Below, piece after piece: positions 28,799 to 35,785 of a stretch of 64,000 bases of DNA. Location: contig CANMLS010000025.1 in NCBI GenBank assembly GCA_947498785.1, forward strand, positions 18,251-82,250. The letters run 5' to 3'. Source of the DNA: an uncultured Aquimarina sp. GTDB taxonomy: Bacteria > Bacteroidota > Bacteroidia > Flavobacteriales > Flavobacteriaceae. The notes beneath the pieces are model-generated. The model did no database searches, had not been told where the DNA came from, and saw only the letters and a list, made by a program, of their open reading frames with translations. Each line of letters begins with the position of its first letter. Position 1 is the stretch's first letter. The translations under genes were made by a program, and so were the position numbers.

Positions 28799-29143
28799 AT
28801 GAAAAAGTTAAGTATGCTTTTATTACTTTTAGTTTTTTTGATATCAAATCAAAAAGATAAATTTCAAATTACTCAATTGGGATTTGTTTTTTGTATTTCA
28901 AGAATTGATTTCAACTATTTTTCGACAAATCTGGTTAATTCAATAATTCCTTCTAAAAAAACAAAATCTATAAATGGAGAATTGTTTTTACAAATTAGAC
29001 ATACTCATTTTCTAAAAAAGGATTGGGAAACTTTCTTAAATAAAACAATGTTTGCTTATAGAGATAAGTTTTCTACACATCTCAGAAGCTCTCAAACAAT
29101 AAAGAACAGGATTCTCATATCATGTCGCCTTGATATAATATAA
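28799..29143 (+). CDS. Doubtful small hypothetical protein
   Basis: An open frame of 114 residues from the Met at 28799 (or 124 from 28769). It starts MKKLSMLLLLLVFLISN, which looks like a signal peptide, then continues without recognisable motif and with odd composition (many F, S, K). It lies 23-53 bp after the Crp-type gene in the same direction. The hydrophobic start supports a real secreted small protein, but no family resemblance is visible and it may be a decayed reading frame. Low confidence. Confidence 0.3.
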   Translation: MKKLSMLLLLLVFLISNQKDKFQITQLGFVFCISRIDFNYFSTNLVNSIIPSKKTKSINGELFLQIRHTHFLKKDWETFLNKTMFAYRDKFSTHLRSSQTIKNRILISCRLDII

Positions 29144-29242
29144 CAACAGACTTTGATCAATATGTCAAAACCAATAATATAAATCTCAATTGCCCTTGTA
29201 TACGTCTAATATCTCTTAACAATCAAATACCAGAAATTAAAA

Positions 29243-29704
29243 ATGAAAAAATTAATGACTAAGATTTTCAATACAGATGAAAACTGGAGCCAATTAGTCA
29301 CCCGCTTAACACTCGGTTCAGTATTATTTCCACATGGTGCACAAAAAATGTTAGGCCTATTTGGAGGTTACGGATTCTCTGCGACTATAGAAGCTTTTAC
29401 AACACAAATGCAACTACCTTGGATTATTGCTTTTTTAACCATTCTAATAGAATTTTTAGGAGCTATATTACTAATCGTTGGATTTGCAAGTAGAGTTTGG
29501 TCATTAGCAATTGCTTTCTTATTCATGGGAATAATTTTTACAACTCAAATAGAACATGGTTTTTTCATGAATTGGTTTGGTGCACAAAAAGGAGAAGGTT
29601 ATGAATTTTCATTACTCATCATAGGCCTCTCTATATCCACTCTATTAAATGGAAGCGGAAAATTATCAATAGACAATCTAGTCGTTAAACATTTAAATAA
29701 ATAA
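29243..29704 (+). CDS. DoxX family membrane protein
   Basis: A 153-residue integral membrane protein with four helices (about residues 18-38, 55-78, 82-100, 120-140). The opening WSQLVTRLTLGSVLFPHGAQKMLGLFGGYG is characteristic of DoxX/DUF417-like proteins, and FLTILIEFLGAILLIVGF is the second family block. Members are associated with redox stress and membrane oxidoreductases. It is followed after 4 bp by an NADPH-dependent flavin reductase gene, and preceded by a Crp-type regulator, which suggests one redox-responsive unit. The exact reaction is not established. Confidence 0.88.
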   Translation: MKKLMTKIFNTDENWSQLVTRLTLGSVLFPHGAQKMLGLFGGYGFSATIEAFTTQMQLPWIIAFLTILIEFLGAILLIVGFASRVWSLAIAFLFMGIIFTTQIEHGFFMNWFGAQKGEGYEFSLLIIGLSISTLLNGSGKLSIDNLVVKHLNK

Positions 29705-29708
29705 CAAT

Positions 29709-30239
29709 ATGAAAAAAATAATAGCTTTAGGGGGTAGTAATAGCAAAAACTCTATCAATAAAACACTAGCAACTTATGCGGCTTCTAAAATCGAAGGTGT
29801 ACAAGTAAATATTATAGATTTAAACGATTTTGAATTACCTCTTTATGGGGCTGATTTTGAGGCAGAGCATGGCATTCCAGAAAATGCAACAAAATTAAAT
29901 GATATACTGAAATCGGGAGATGGATTTATAGTCTCTCTGGCAGAACATAATGGGTCCTATGCAGCAGCTTTTAAGAACATGATAGATTGGTTATCAAGAA
30001 TTGATCTTAAAATATGGAACGATAAACCAATGCTATTGTTAGCCACTTCTTCAGGTGCCAGAGGTGCTCAAACGGTATTACAAACAGCTAAATCATTTTT
30101 TCCATATCTAGGAGCAAAAGTCATCATTGATTTTTCATTACCCAGCTTCTACGATAATTTTTCTGAAAATGAAATTTCTAAAAAAGATTTAAAAGAGACA
30201 TTAAATCAAAGTATTCAAATTTTTGAACAGGCAATATAA
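29709..30239 (+). CDS. NADPH-dependent FMN reductase family protein
   Basis: A 176-residue flavodoxin-fold oxidoreductase. KIIALGGSNSKNSINKTLATYAASK is the FMN phosphate-binding loop of this family, and FIVSLAEHNGSYAAAFKNMIDWLSRI is the isoalloxazine-site signature. It should reduce FMN, quinones or azo compounds with NAD(P)H in the cytoplasm. It starts 4 bp after the DoxX gene, so the two are translated from one mRNA. Normal length, no signal. Confidence 0.9.
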   Translation: MKKIIALGGSNSKNSINKTLATYAASKIEGVQVNIIDLNDFELPLYGADFEAEHGIPENATKLNDILKSGDGFIVSLAEHNGSYAAAFKNMIDWLSRIDLKIWNDKPMLLLATSSGARGAQTVLQTAKSFFPYLGAKVIIDFSLPSFYDNFSENEISKKDLKETLNQSIQIFEQAI

Positions 30240-30245
30240 GGTTTA

Positions 30246-30364
30246 ACCCGTTACGCATTTTAATATTTCTAAAACCCAAATTCGTCAATTTGATTTCGAC
30301 TTTAGGTAAAACCAGTAGAATTAACGCTTTTTATAGTACTAGTTTTAAAAAATGCATAACGGGT
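30246..30364. repeat. MITE-like element with 16-bp imperfect terminal inverted repeats
   Basis: ACCCGTTACGCATTTT (30246-30261) and AAAATGCATAACGGGT (30349-30364) are inverted copies with one mismatch, separated by 87 bp of non-coding DNA. The total of 119 bp, lack of coding capacity and outward GGGT/ACCC ends fit a miniature inverted-repeat element. No clear target duplication is visible (flanks TTTA and ATAG). A long hairpin RNA element is the alternative. Confidence 0.5.
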
Positions 30365-30462
30365 ATAGTTTCTATAAAATATTGTTTTTGATGATATGAT
30401 TCTCGGCCTAACAAGTGAATTAAAACTTGGTTCACACACTACATCTGTGAATGGTAAAAAAA

Positions 30463-30490
30463 AGCTTGTCCAAATAAACAAAGACAAGCT
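30463..30490 (-). terminator. Minus-strand intrinsic terminator without an obvious gene
   Basis: AGCTTGTC / GACAAGCT gives an 8-bp stem with a 12-nt loop; on the minus strand it is followed by an uninterrupted run of T. No minus-strand gene lies to its right before the LytS promoter, so it may serve an unseen small RNA or be left from a lost gene. Confidence 0.5.
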
Positions 30491-30706
30491 ATTCTTCTTC
30501 CTATTTAAAAACAATAATCACAAAATAACCAGCACTTTAATTATTCATATTTCAAAATTGATGATTTATCACTTGAGGTATCTGAAAACAATAATCAGTC
30601 GTTAATAGCATTAATAGAAGCATCATTTTCAAATTAAAGTAGCATATTTACAATTTAACCGTTAAGTACAACAATTCAAGAATGTATTATTAATTTCTAA
30701 AGAACC

Positions 30707-30722
30707 ACTTACGTATCTTTAT
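30707..30722 (+). promoter_or_regulatory. Shared promoter element of LytS/LytTR pair 2
   Basis: ACTTACGTATCTTTAT, one base different from the element before the other kinase (25662-25677), ends 25 bp before the ATG at 30748. Confidence 0.6.
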
Positions 30723-30747
30723 CTTCACTAAATCATCAGTACATTAC

Positions 30748-31827
30748 ATGGTTTCAAAAAACTACTTAAAGAAATTTACCTTTCGTTTTCTTATCATAAA
30801 CTTGATTTATTTTCTTGTGAAATTCACTATAGATCATGATGATGATGGTAGTCCATTTGAAAATCCTGGATTTTTTTATTATTGTAGTGCTTTCTTTCTT
30901 CTCATGCTTGTCTGGGAGACTAATGATTGGCTAATACAGAGAGAAACAAAATCCAAATTGGGAAGAAGTCTGGATATTCATAACGGAATGAAAATTATAG
31001 TCGTTAATATGTCGATCGTTGTTCCTGTTATTGCCTTGGTATATTATCTAGCTATCTTCGAATTCGAAAACATTTGTAACATTGATGCTCACAATCCATG
31101 GCTACGATTTAGAATTGATTTTTTCAGGGCTATTATTCTCGGGTTTACGGCGATTCTTTTTAATCTTTTTTATTATGCTCTCAAACAAAAAAAAGAATTA
31201 GAAAATACCATGAATCTATTAAAGAAAGAAGCCATGGCTTCTAAATATAAATCTTTAAAAAATCAAATCAGTCCTCATTTCTTATTTAATAGTTTAAACA
31301 CATTAACCTCTCTCATGTATGAAGATAGAGATTTGGCATCTGATTTTGTTTCAAGATTAGCCAAATGTTATCGATACATTCTAGATAATCGTGAAGAAGA
31401 TTTGGTAAGCCTAAAAAAAGAATTAAGTTTTTTAGATTCATTTATATTTATGATGAATGTTAGGCATGAAGGTGCATTGAGTATTACAACTCATATTTCT
31501 GTTAATCAAAATGAATATCTAATTCCAACATTAACTTTACAAATGTTAATAGAGAATGCGCTAAAACACAATTACTACTCTAAAGAGAAACCACTAGAAA
31601 TTAGTATTATTTCTACAGATAGTAACCAAATTATTATTAAAAACAATTTACGGGTAAGAAAACAAAAAGAAGAATCTACTAGGTTAGGGCTTAAAAATAT
31701 AAAAAAGAGATACTCATTTTATACCAACCAAAAAGTTTTGGTAACAGCAGAGAATGGCTTTTTTAAAGTCAGTATTCCTCTTTTAGCAAAAAACATTAAA
31801 GAAGTTTCTATTATTAAAGCTTTATAA
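30748..31827 (+). CDS. LytS-type sensor histidine kinase (pair 2)
   Basis: A 359-residue paralogue of the kinase at 25700. Membrane helices at about residues 10-27, 40-58, 82-103 and 125-146 precede a short coiled coil and the His_kinase domain with H177 in NQISPHFLFNSLNTLTSLMYED. LQMLIENALKHNYYS is the N box. Its short periplasmic segments differ most from the first copy (DHDDDGSPFENPG against the shorter ENG-containing loop), which suggests a different or shifted signal. The response regulator starts 1 bp after its stop, implying coupled translation. Confidence 0.92.
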   Translation: MVSKNYLKKFTFRFLIINLIYFLVKFTIDHDDDGSPFENPGFFYYCSAFFLLMLVWETNDWLIQRETKSKLGRSLDIHNGMKIIVVNMSIVVPVIALVYYLAIFEFENICNIDAHNPWLRFRIDFFRAIILGFTAILFNLFYYALKQKKELENTMNLLKKEAMASKYKSLKNQISPHFLFNSLNTLTSLMYEDRDLASDFVSRLAKCYRYILDNREEDLVSLKKELSFLDSFIFMMNVRHEGALSITTHISVNQNEYLIPTLTLQMLIENALKHNYYSKEKPLEISIISTDSNQIIIKNNLRVRKQKEESTRLGLKNIKKRYSFYTNQKVLVTAENGFFKVSIPLLAKNIKEVSIIKAL

Positions 31828-31828
31828 A

Positions 31829-32587
31829 ATGACGGCCATAATTATTGAAGATGAAAACATTGCCTCTAGGCGCCTTGCCAATCTCATAGAAGAACTTGCT
31901 CCAGAAATAGAAATTGCAGGTCAGATTACTTCTGTAGAGAGCGGTAAACATTGGTTTAACAATAATCCTTTACCTGATCTCATTTTTTTAGACATTCAAT
32001 TGAATGATGGTTATGGTTTTGATATTCTTGATACCTTAGAAAATCACCCACCAGTCATATTTACTACTGCGTATAACGAATATTCAATAAGAGGTTTTAA
32101 ATATAATGGATTAGACTACCTCTTAAAACCAATTGACAAAAAGGATCTTAACAACGCACTAACAAAATATCGGAAAAACCTCCCTAGTAATAGTAGTGCT
32201 ATAGACGAAGAAAAATTTGAGCGAATTAAAAACCTGTTTTCTAAAGAATTTAAGAAACGATTTATGGTAAAAGTCGGTAATCAATTTAACACTTTTAGTG
32301 TAGACGACATCGCATATTTTAAATCTGATGAAGGATTGATTTTTTTACACACACATAAAGATCAACATTATCCTATAGAATATTCTATCGACCAGTTAGA
32401 AGATATTTTAGACCCTGTACAATTCTTTAGAATCAATAGAAAGTTTATGGTTTCTGTTAAAGCCGTTATTGAAATTCATAGTTATTTTAACAGTAGATTA
32501 CTCTTAAAATTAAGGCCTTCGGATGATGATAATGTAATTGTATCGAGAGAGCGAACTTCTAATTTCAAAAAGTGGTTAGATTTATAA
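31829..32587 (+). CDS. LytTR response regulator (pair 2)
   Basis: A 252-residue regulator, paralogous to the one at 26790. Receiver acidic residues E7/D8 and phosphoacceptor D55 in DLIFLDIQLNDGYG are present, with the K of LLKPIDK. The LytTR domain from about residue 150 carries FFRINRKFMVSVKAVIEIHSYFNSRLLLKL. The DNA-contacting end of this domain is nearly identical to that of the first copy, so both regulators may bind the same sites. An intrinsic terminator closes the operon. Confidence 0.92.
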   Translation: MTAIIIEDENIASRRLANLIEELAPEIEIAGQITSVESGKHWFNNNPLPDLIFLDIQLNDGYGFDILDTLENHPPVIFTTAYNEYSIRGFKYNGLDYLLKPIDKKDLNNALTKYRKNLPSNSSAIDEEKFERIKNLFSKEFKKRFMVKVGNQFNTFSVDDIAYFKSDEGLIFLHTHKDQHYPIEYSIDQLEDILDPVQFFRINRKFMVSVKAVIEIHSYFNSRLLLKLRPSDDDNVIVSRERTSNFKKWLDL

Positions 32588-32609
32588 CAAAAAGAAATAC
32601 GTTAAAATA

Positions 32610-32638
32610 AAAACACCCTTTTTACAAAAGGGTGTTTT
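32610..32638. terminator. Intrinsic terminator after LytTR pair 2
   Basis: A 13-bp stem AAAACACCCTTTT / AAAAGGGTGTTTT with a 3-nt loop, 22 bp after the regulator stop. Symmetric A and T flanks allow it to work also for the convergent minus-strand operon ending at 32665. Confidence 0.85.
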
Positions 32639-32664
32639 ATACTATTATACTAAGGAACATAGTA

Positions 32665-32844
32665 TTATTTCTCTTCTGAATTATCTTTATTTTTGGTTTT
32701 TAATCGTTTAGCATCTTTAAGGCTTTTATGTATCATCCATTCTAATTGACCATTAACACTACGAAACTCATCATCTGCCCATTTCTCTATTAACTTAAAA
32801 GTTTCAGGGTCTATTCTAAGAACAAATGATTTTTTCTTACTCAT
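32665..32844 (-). CDS. Small Arc-type ribbon-helix-helix protein
   Basis: A 59-residue protein starting MSKKKSFVLRIDPETFKLIE and continuing KWADDEFRSVNGQLEWMIHKSLKDAKR. The first strand (SFVLRID) and two helices are the MetJ/Arc ribbon-helix-helix pattern, with a basic and acidic tail. Such small proteins are regularly encoded directly behind SPFH-domain genes in Bacteroidota. It begins 3 bp after the stop of the SPFH gene on the same strand, so the two are cotranscribed. It could bind DNA or, as a dimeric RHH module, control the operon. Target sites are not known. Confidence 0.8.
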   Translation of the reverse strand: MSKKKSFVLRIDPETFKLIEKWADDEFRSVNGQLEWMIHKSLKDAKRLKTKNKDNSEEK

Positions 32845-32847
32845 ATA

Positions 32848-33702
32848 TTATGAATGAAGTGTACCGGTATTAATTACAGGAGTCGCTTCTTTATCTCCAC
32901 ATAAAACAACCATAAGATTACTTACCATAGATGCCTTTTTATCTTCATCAAAATCAATAATGTTATCGTTTGACAACTTAGATAACGCATCCTCTACCAT
33001 ACCCACTGCTCCTTCTACTATCTTTTTACGCGCAGCAACTATAGCAACTGCCTGTTGCCTCTTTAACATAGAACTTGCAATTTCTGGAGCATAGGCAAGA
33101 TACCCTATTCTAGCTTCCATGACATGTATTCCAGCAATAGCTAAACGTTCTGTAATTTCATTCTCCAAAGCTTCATTTACTTCATCCATCCCTGATAACA
33201 ATGTTACCTCATGTTGTCCATCGGCAAAATTATCATAAGGATAGGAACCCGCAAGTTTTCTAACTGCCGCATCTGTTTGTACTCTCACAAACTCTTCATA
33301 TTGATCAACATCAAAGGCTGCTTTATAAGTATCCTCTACTTTCCACACCAAAATTACATTAATCAAGATTGGATTCCCAATTTTATCATTCACTTTTACC
33401 CGTTCACTATAGAAGTTTCTGGCTCGCAAAGAAATTCGTTGCCTCGAATAAAAAGGGTTAGTCCAAAAGAAGCCATTATCCTTTACTGTTCCTTTATATG
33501 CTCCAAAAAGCACCATAACTTTAGAACTATTTGGATTAACAATAAAAAAGCCCTTAATGATAAAAACTATTACAACTAATAAGGCAAGAATTAAAGGGTT
33601 CTCTGTGAAAATAATCCCTAATAGCATTGAAATGATGACTAATACCAAAACTCCCAATACGATATAACCATTGCTTGTTTTTATTTTGTTTTCTTGTTTC
33701 AT
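32848..33702 (-). CDS. SPFH domain (stomatin/prohibitin-like) membrane protein
   Basis: A 284-residue membrane-anchored SPFH protein. Two N-terminal helices (about residues 13-30 and 32-50) are followed by the SPFH domain (VNPNSSKVMVLFGAYKGTVKDNGFFWTNPF, SLRARNFYSERVKVNDKIGNPILINVILVWKVEDTYKA). The C-terminal helix with KRQQAVAIVAARKKIVEGAVGMVEDAL is typical. The family forms large rings or membrane microdomains and often works with proteases. The downstream ribbon-helix-helix gene completes a conserved two-gene unit. Function in this organism is not known. Confidence 0.9.
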   Translation of the reverse strand: MKQENKIKTSNGYIVLGVLVLVIISMLLGIIFTENPLILALLVVIVFIIKGFFIVNPNSSKVMVLFGAYKGTVKDNGFFWTNPFYSRQRISLRARNFYSERVKVNDKIGNPILINVILVWKVEDTYKAAFDVDQYEEFVRVQTDAAVRKLAGSYPYDNFADGQHEVTLLSGMDEVNEALENEITERLAIAGIHVMEARIGYLAYAPEIASSMLKRQQAVAIVAARKKIVEGAVGMVEDALSKLSNDNIIDFDEDKKASMVSNLMVVLCGDKEATPVINTGTLHS

Positions 33703-33790
33703 AATAATATCATTTTGATATCACAATAATACAAAAAATAATTCAAACCTCAAAACAACTTTTCATCCTAGACATAATGCTACAAAAAGC

Positions 33791-33820
33791 AAAAACGCCT
33801 TTTTTACGGAAGGCGTTTTT
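33791..33820 (-). terminator. Intrinsic terminator after hsp20
   Basis: An 11-bp stem AAAAACGCCTT / AAGGCGTTTTT with an 8-nt loop, 34 bp beyond the hsp20 stop on the minus strand; the T run on that strand is within the left arm's complement. Confidence 0.85.
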
Positions 33821-33853
33821 ACATCATTAAATAAAATCTCAAATTAAATCACT

Positions 33854-34291
33854 TTATAAAATCTCTATCAACCTTTTAGGCTGTATTTTTGCTTCTTCTT
33901 TTTTGGGTATAGTTACCAACAGCACTCCATTTTCATACGAAGCTTCTATTCCTGTACCTTCTACTGTATCAGGTAAACTAAATGATCTTTTGAAGGCACT
34001 ATAATTAAACTCTTTTCGTGTGTATTTCCCAATATTTTCTGTATTCTCTTTTTCAGATTTTATAGCTGAAGAAATTGTAAGCACATCATTATCCAATTCG
34101 ATGTTAAAATTTTCTTTTGACAATCCAGGCACAGCAAGTTCAATATAAAATTCTTCATCTGTTTCTTTTACATTTACTGCTGGAGTGTTATTCCCTATTT
34201 TGCCAACATTAGTTGTTCCTCCGAACCAATCTGCAGCTAAAAAATCATCAAAAAAGAAAGGCAATCTGTCTGTTTTTTTAAGTAAACTCAT
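33854..34291 (-). CDS. Hsp20/alpha-crystallin small heat-shock protein
   Basis: A 145-residue small heat-shock chaperone that binds unfolding proteins in large oligomers. The alpha-crystallin domain (about residues 35-130) opens with TPAVNVKETDEEFYIELAVPGLSKENFNIELDNDVLTI and ends with the ENGVLLVTIPKKEE motif, followed by a C-terminal IxI-type tail region (RLIEIL). The N-terminal arm is short with FFDDFLAADWFGG. It stands alone with its own terminator. No CIRCE or HrcA site was seen upstream, so control may be by the promoter itself. Confidence 0.94.
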   Translation of the reverse strand: MSLLKKTDRLPFFFDDFLAADWFGGTTNVGKIGNNTPAVNVKETDEEFYIELAVPGLSKENFNIELDNDVLTISSAIKSEKENTENIGKYTRKEFNYSAFKRSFSLPDTVEGTGIEASYENGVLLVTIPKKEEAKIQPKRLIEIL

Positions 34292-34931
34292 TATATTTTA
34301 TTTTAAAGATTATTTTAAATTATAATTTCAAGGAGTACATAGCAATTAGAGTTCCATTGATATTTTCATGTCATTATGTCTTCATTTACTTATGTATTGA
34401 TGTCATTTTGTCGCTATTATGTTTTTTTTGATGACATAATCGCATAAAAAAACCGAAAAACGATTCTTAACAACCATCAGGTTGATCAAAATTCGCTTTC
34501 CGGATTCAATAAAAAATCAATGTTACTCTTCATTTTAAGAGTAACTTCGTAAATTATTTACGAATTGCATCACTTGATGCTCTAGGCAAGCCTTGAATAA
34601 AGCTTTTTAAAACCTTAAGATCAATGATAAGAATTCCATAAAAAAGTTTCATACAAAAAACGTTTTAAGGTTAAACAAAATGTAATCATTATAATCCACT
34701 TTTATATCATCTGACATCAATTACGGCAAAATTAAAGGCCCCCCTTTTTATTTGCAGAGCAAAAGACGTATTATTAATCAATTTATTAAACATCGGTTAT
34801 TTAAAAAACCAAAAGAAATCGACAAAAAGCAACAATGACAGACTAACTGTATTGTCCAGAAAATTACCTTAAAATGTTATCAAGGATTAGCCCCCCAAAT
34901 TCGCTTTTTACCCCTAGATTTTGTGGTTTTA
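34292..34931. other. 640-bp gene-free region with clustered hairpins
   Basis: No protein-coding frame with family resemblance. Near the hsp20 promoter side there are repeated TGTCATTATGTC / GATGTCATTTTGTCG / TGATGACATAATCG motifs (about 34370-34445). A cluster of hairpins follows (separate entry), then an 8-bp inverted repeat AACCTTAA (34611-34618) / TTAAGGTT (34665-34672). It could hold a structured RNA or attachment-like site; nothing can be named. Confidence 0.5.
34471..34580. other. Four consecutive short perfect hairpins, possible structured RNA
   Basis: CAACC/GGTTG with a 4-nt loop (34471-34484); GTTACTCTT/AAGAGTAAC, 9 bp (34522-34545); TTCGTAAA/TTTACGAA, 8 bp with a 3-nt loop (34546-34564), directly abutting the previous stem; GCATC/GATGC, 5 bp (34567-34580). 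All are perfectly paired. Three stems packed in 59 nt with no spacers is unlikely for plain AT-rich DNA. No T tract follows, so they are not simple terminators. Confidence 0.5.
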
Positions 34932-35333
34932 TTAGTTGTAGAATCTTGTGAAAATTGCAATTAATTCTTGTGGTGGAATCACTTTATTTGGATAATCGTA
35001 CATTTTCTCGAGAACGATATCAATAGCTTCTGGCCTTAGTCCCATATGCAATCCTATTTCTTTAATTTTATGAATTTCTATCTGAGAGGTTTCTTGATCT
35101 ACATTCATTAACAATATCAATCTGTGAAACTGAAGAATTCTCTGTGATTCTGGTTGCAAATTCTTTTTTTCAACTTCTTTTTCTATTAGCATGTCTATTT
35201 CTTCTTTTGTAATTTGAAGTTGTGATGCTATAGCCAAAATAAAATTATATTCTAGTTCATTAAGTTTTTTATCTGCTTTTGCAAATTGTATCATTTCTGA
35301 AAGCAAACTCAATTTTTCTTCTTTACTATACAT
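34932..35333 (-). CDS. TerB-like helical protein
   Basis: A 133-residue soluble all-helical protein. EEKLSLLSEMIQFAKADKKLNELEYNFILAIASQLQITKEEIDMLIEKE has the TerB pattern: an A-D-x-K-x-N/x-E-x-E metal-binding-like loop followed by helices, repeated less clearly in the second half (EIHKIKEIGLHMGL). TerB proteins are named from tellurite-resistance clusters, but isolated copies like this one have no known role. It is divergent from the DUF1456 gene across a 113-bp gap. Confidence 0.72.
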   Translation of the reverse strand: MYSKEEKLSLLSEMIQFAKADKKLNELEYNFILAIASQLQITKEEIDMLIEKEVEKKNLQPESQRILQFHRLILLMNVDQETSQIEIHKIKEIGLHMGLRPEAIDIVLEKMYDYPNKVIPPQELIAIFTRFYN

Positions 35334-35434
35334 ATATTCCTTTTACTTTTTATCGAAAATAATAAATTTCAATTAATTAGATTGTTCATCAAATAATCCT
35401 TTCACATATCCTATATCAATTCAATTATAAAATA

Positions 35435-35442
35435 TACCTTTG
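35435..35442 (+). promoter_or_regulatory. -7 promoter box (TACCTTTG) just before the DUF1456 start codon
   Basis: TACCTTTG matches TAnnTTTG and ends only 4 bp before the ATG at 35447, which would place the transcript start on or next to the start codon. No -33 TTTG is seen at normal distance. Confidence 0.45.
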
Positions 35443-35446
35443 CCTC

Positions 35447-35713
35447 ATGGGTTTAACAAATAATGACATTTTTAAGAAATTACGGGTCGCACACAAACTA
35501 CGTGATGATGATATTGTAAAAGTTTGTGCATTAGTTGATTTTAAAGTCACTAAGAGTGAATTAGGTGCTATTTTCAGAAATGAAAATCATCCAAAATACA
35601 TGGAATGCGGAGATCAAATCCTTCGCAATTTTTTAAATGGATTAATCATTCACCTAAGAGGTCCAATGCCCGAAAAAAAGAAAGATTCCTCAGACCATAA
35701 GAATACAAAATAG
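35447..35713 (+). CDS. DUF1456 (YehS-like) family protein, single-domain form
   Basis: An 88-residue protein with one DUF1456 domain: TNNDIFKKLRVAHKLRDDDIVKVCALVDFKVTKSELGAIFRNENHPKYMECGDQILRNFLNGLIIHLRG. E. coli YehS has two copies of this domain, so this is a half-length version, common in Bacteroidota. The tail is charged and probably disordered. The family is thought to be DNA- or partner-binding but has no proven function. A TACCTTTG box right at the start suggests a leaderless transcript. Confidence 0.85.
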   Translation: MGLTNNDIFKKLRVAHKLRDDDIVKVCALVDFKVTKSELGAIFRNENHPKYMECGDQILRNFLNGLIIHLRGPMPEKKKDSSDHKNTK

Positions 35714-35785
35714 AGTATTACACGTCAAAATAAATGCTTAATTTGGTTGAAGCTAATAAGTTTACAATCATTCAATTAAGCATCC

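Larger units (their letters stand above)
30240..30747. other. 508-bp intergenic region with a MITE-like element and a minus-strand terminator
   Basis: Contains the inverted repeat pair at 30246-30364, a stem-loop with a T tract on the minus strand at 30463-30490, and the promoter element of the second LytS pair at 30707-30722. Short frames on both strands here show no family resemblance and are not counted as genes. Confidence 0.5.

Noticed and set aside
30396..30605. Small frames around the minus-strand terminator
   Set aside because: Short, AT-driven, no motif; they overlap each other on opposite strands.
34292..34931. CIRCE/HrcA operator for hsp20
   Set aside because: No TTAGCACTC-N9-GAGTGCTAA pattern or near match was found.
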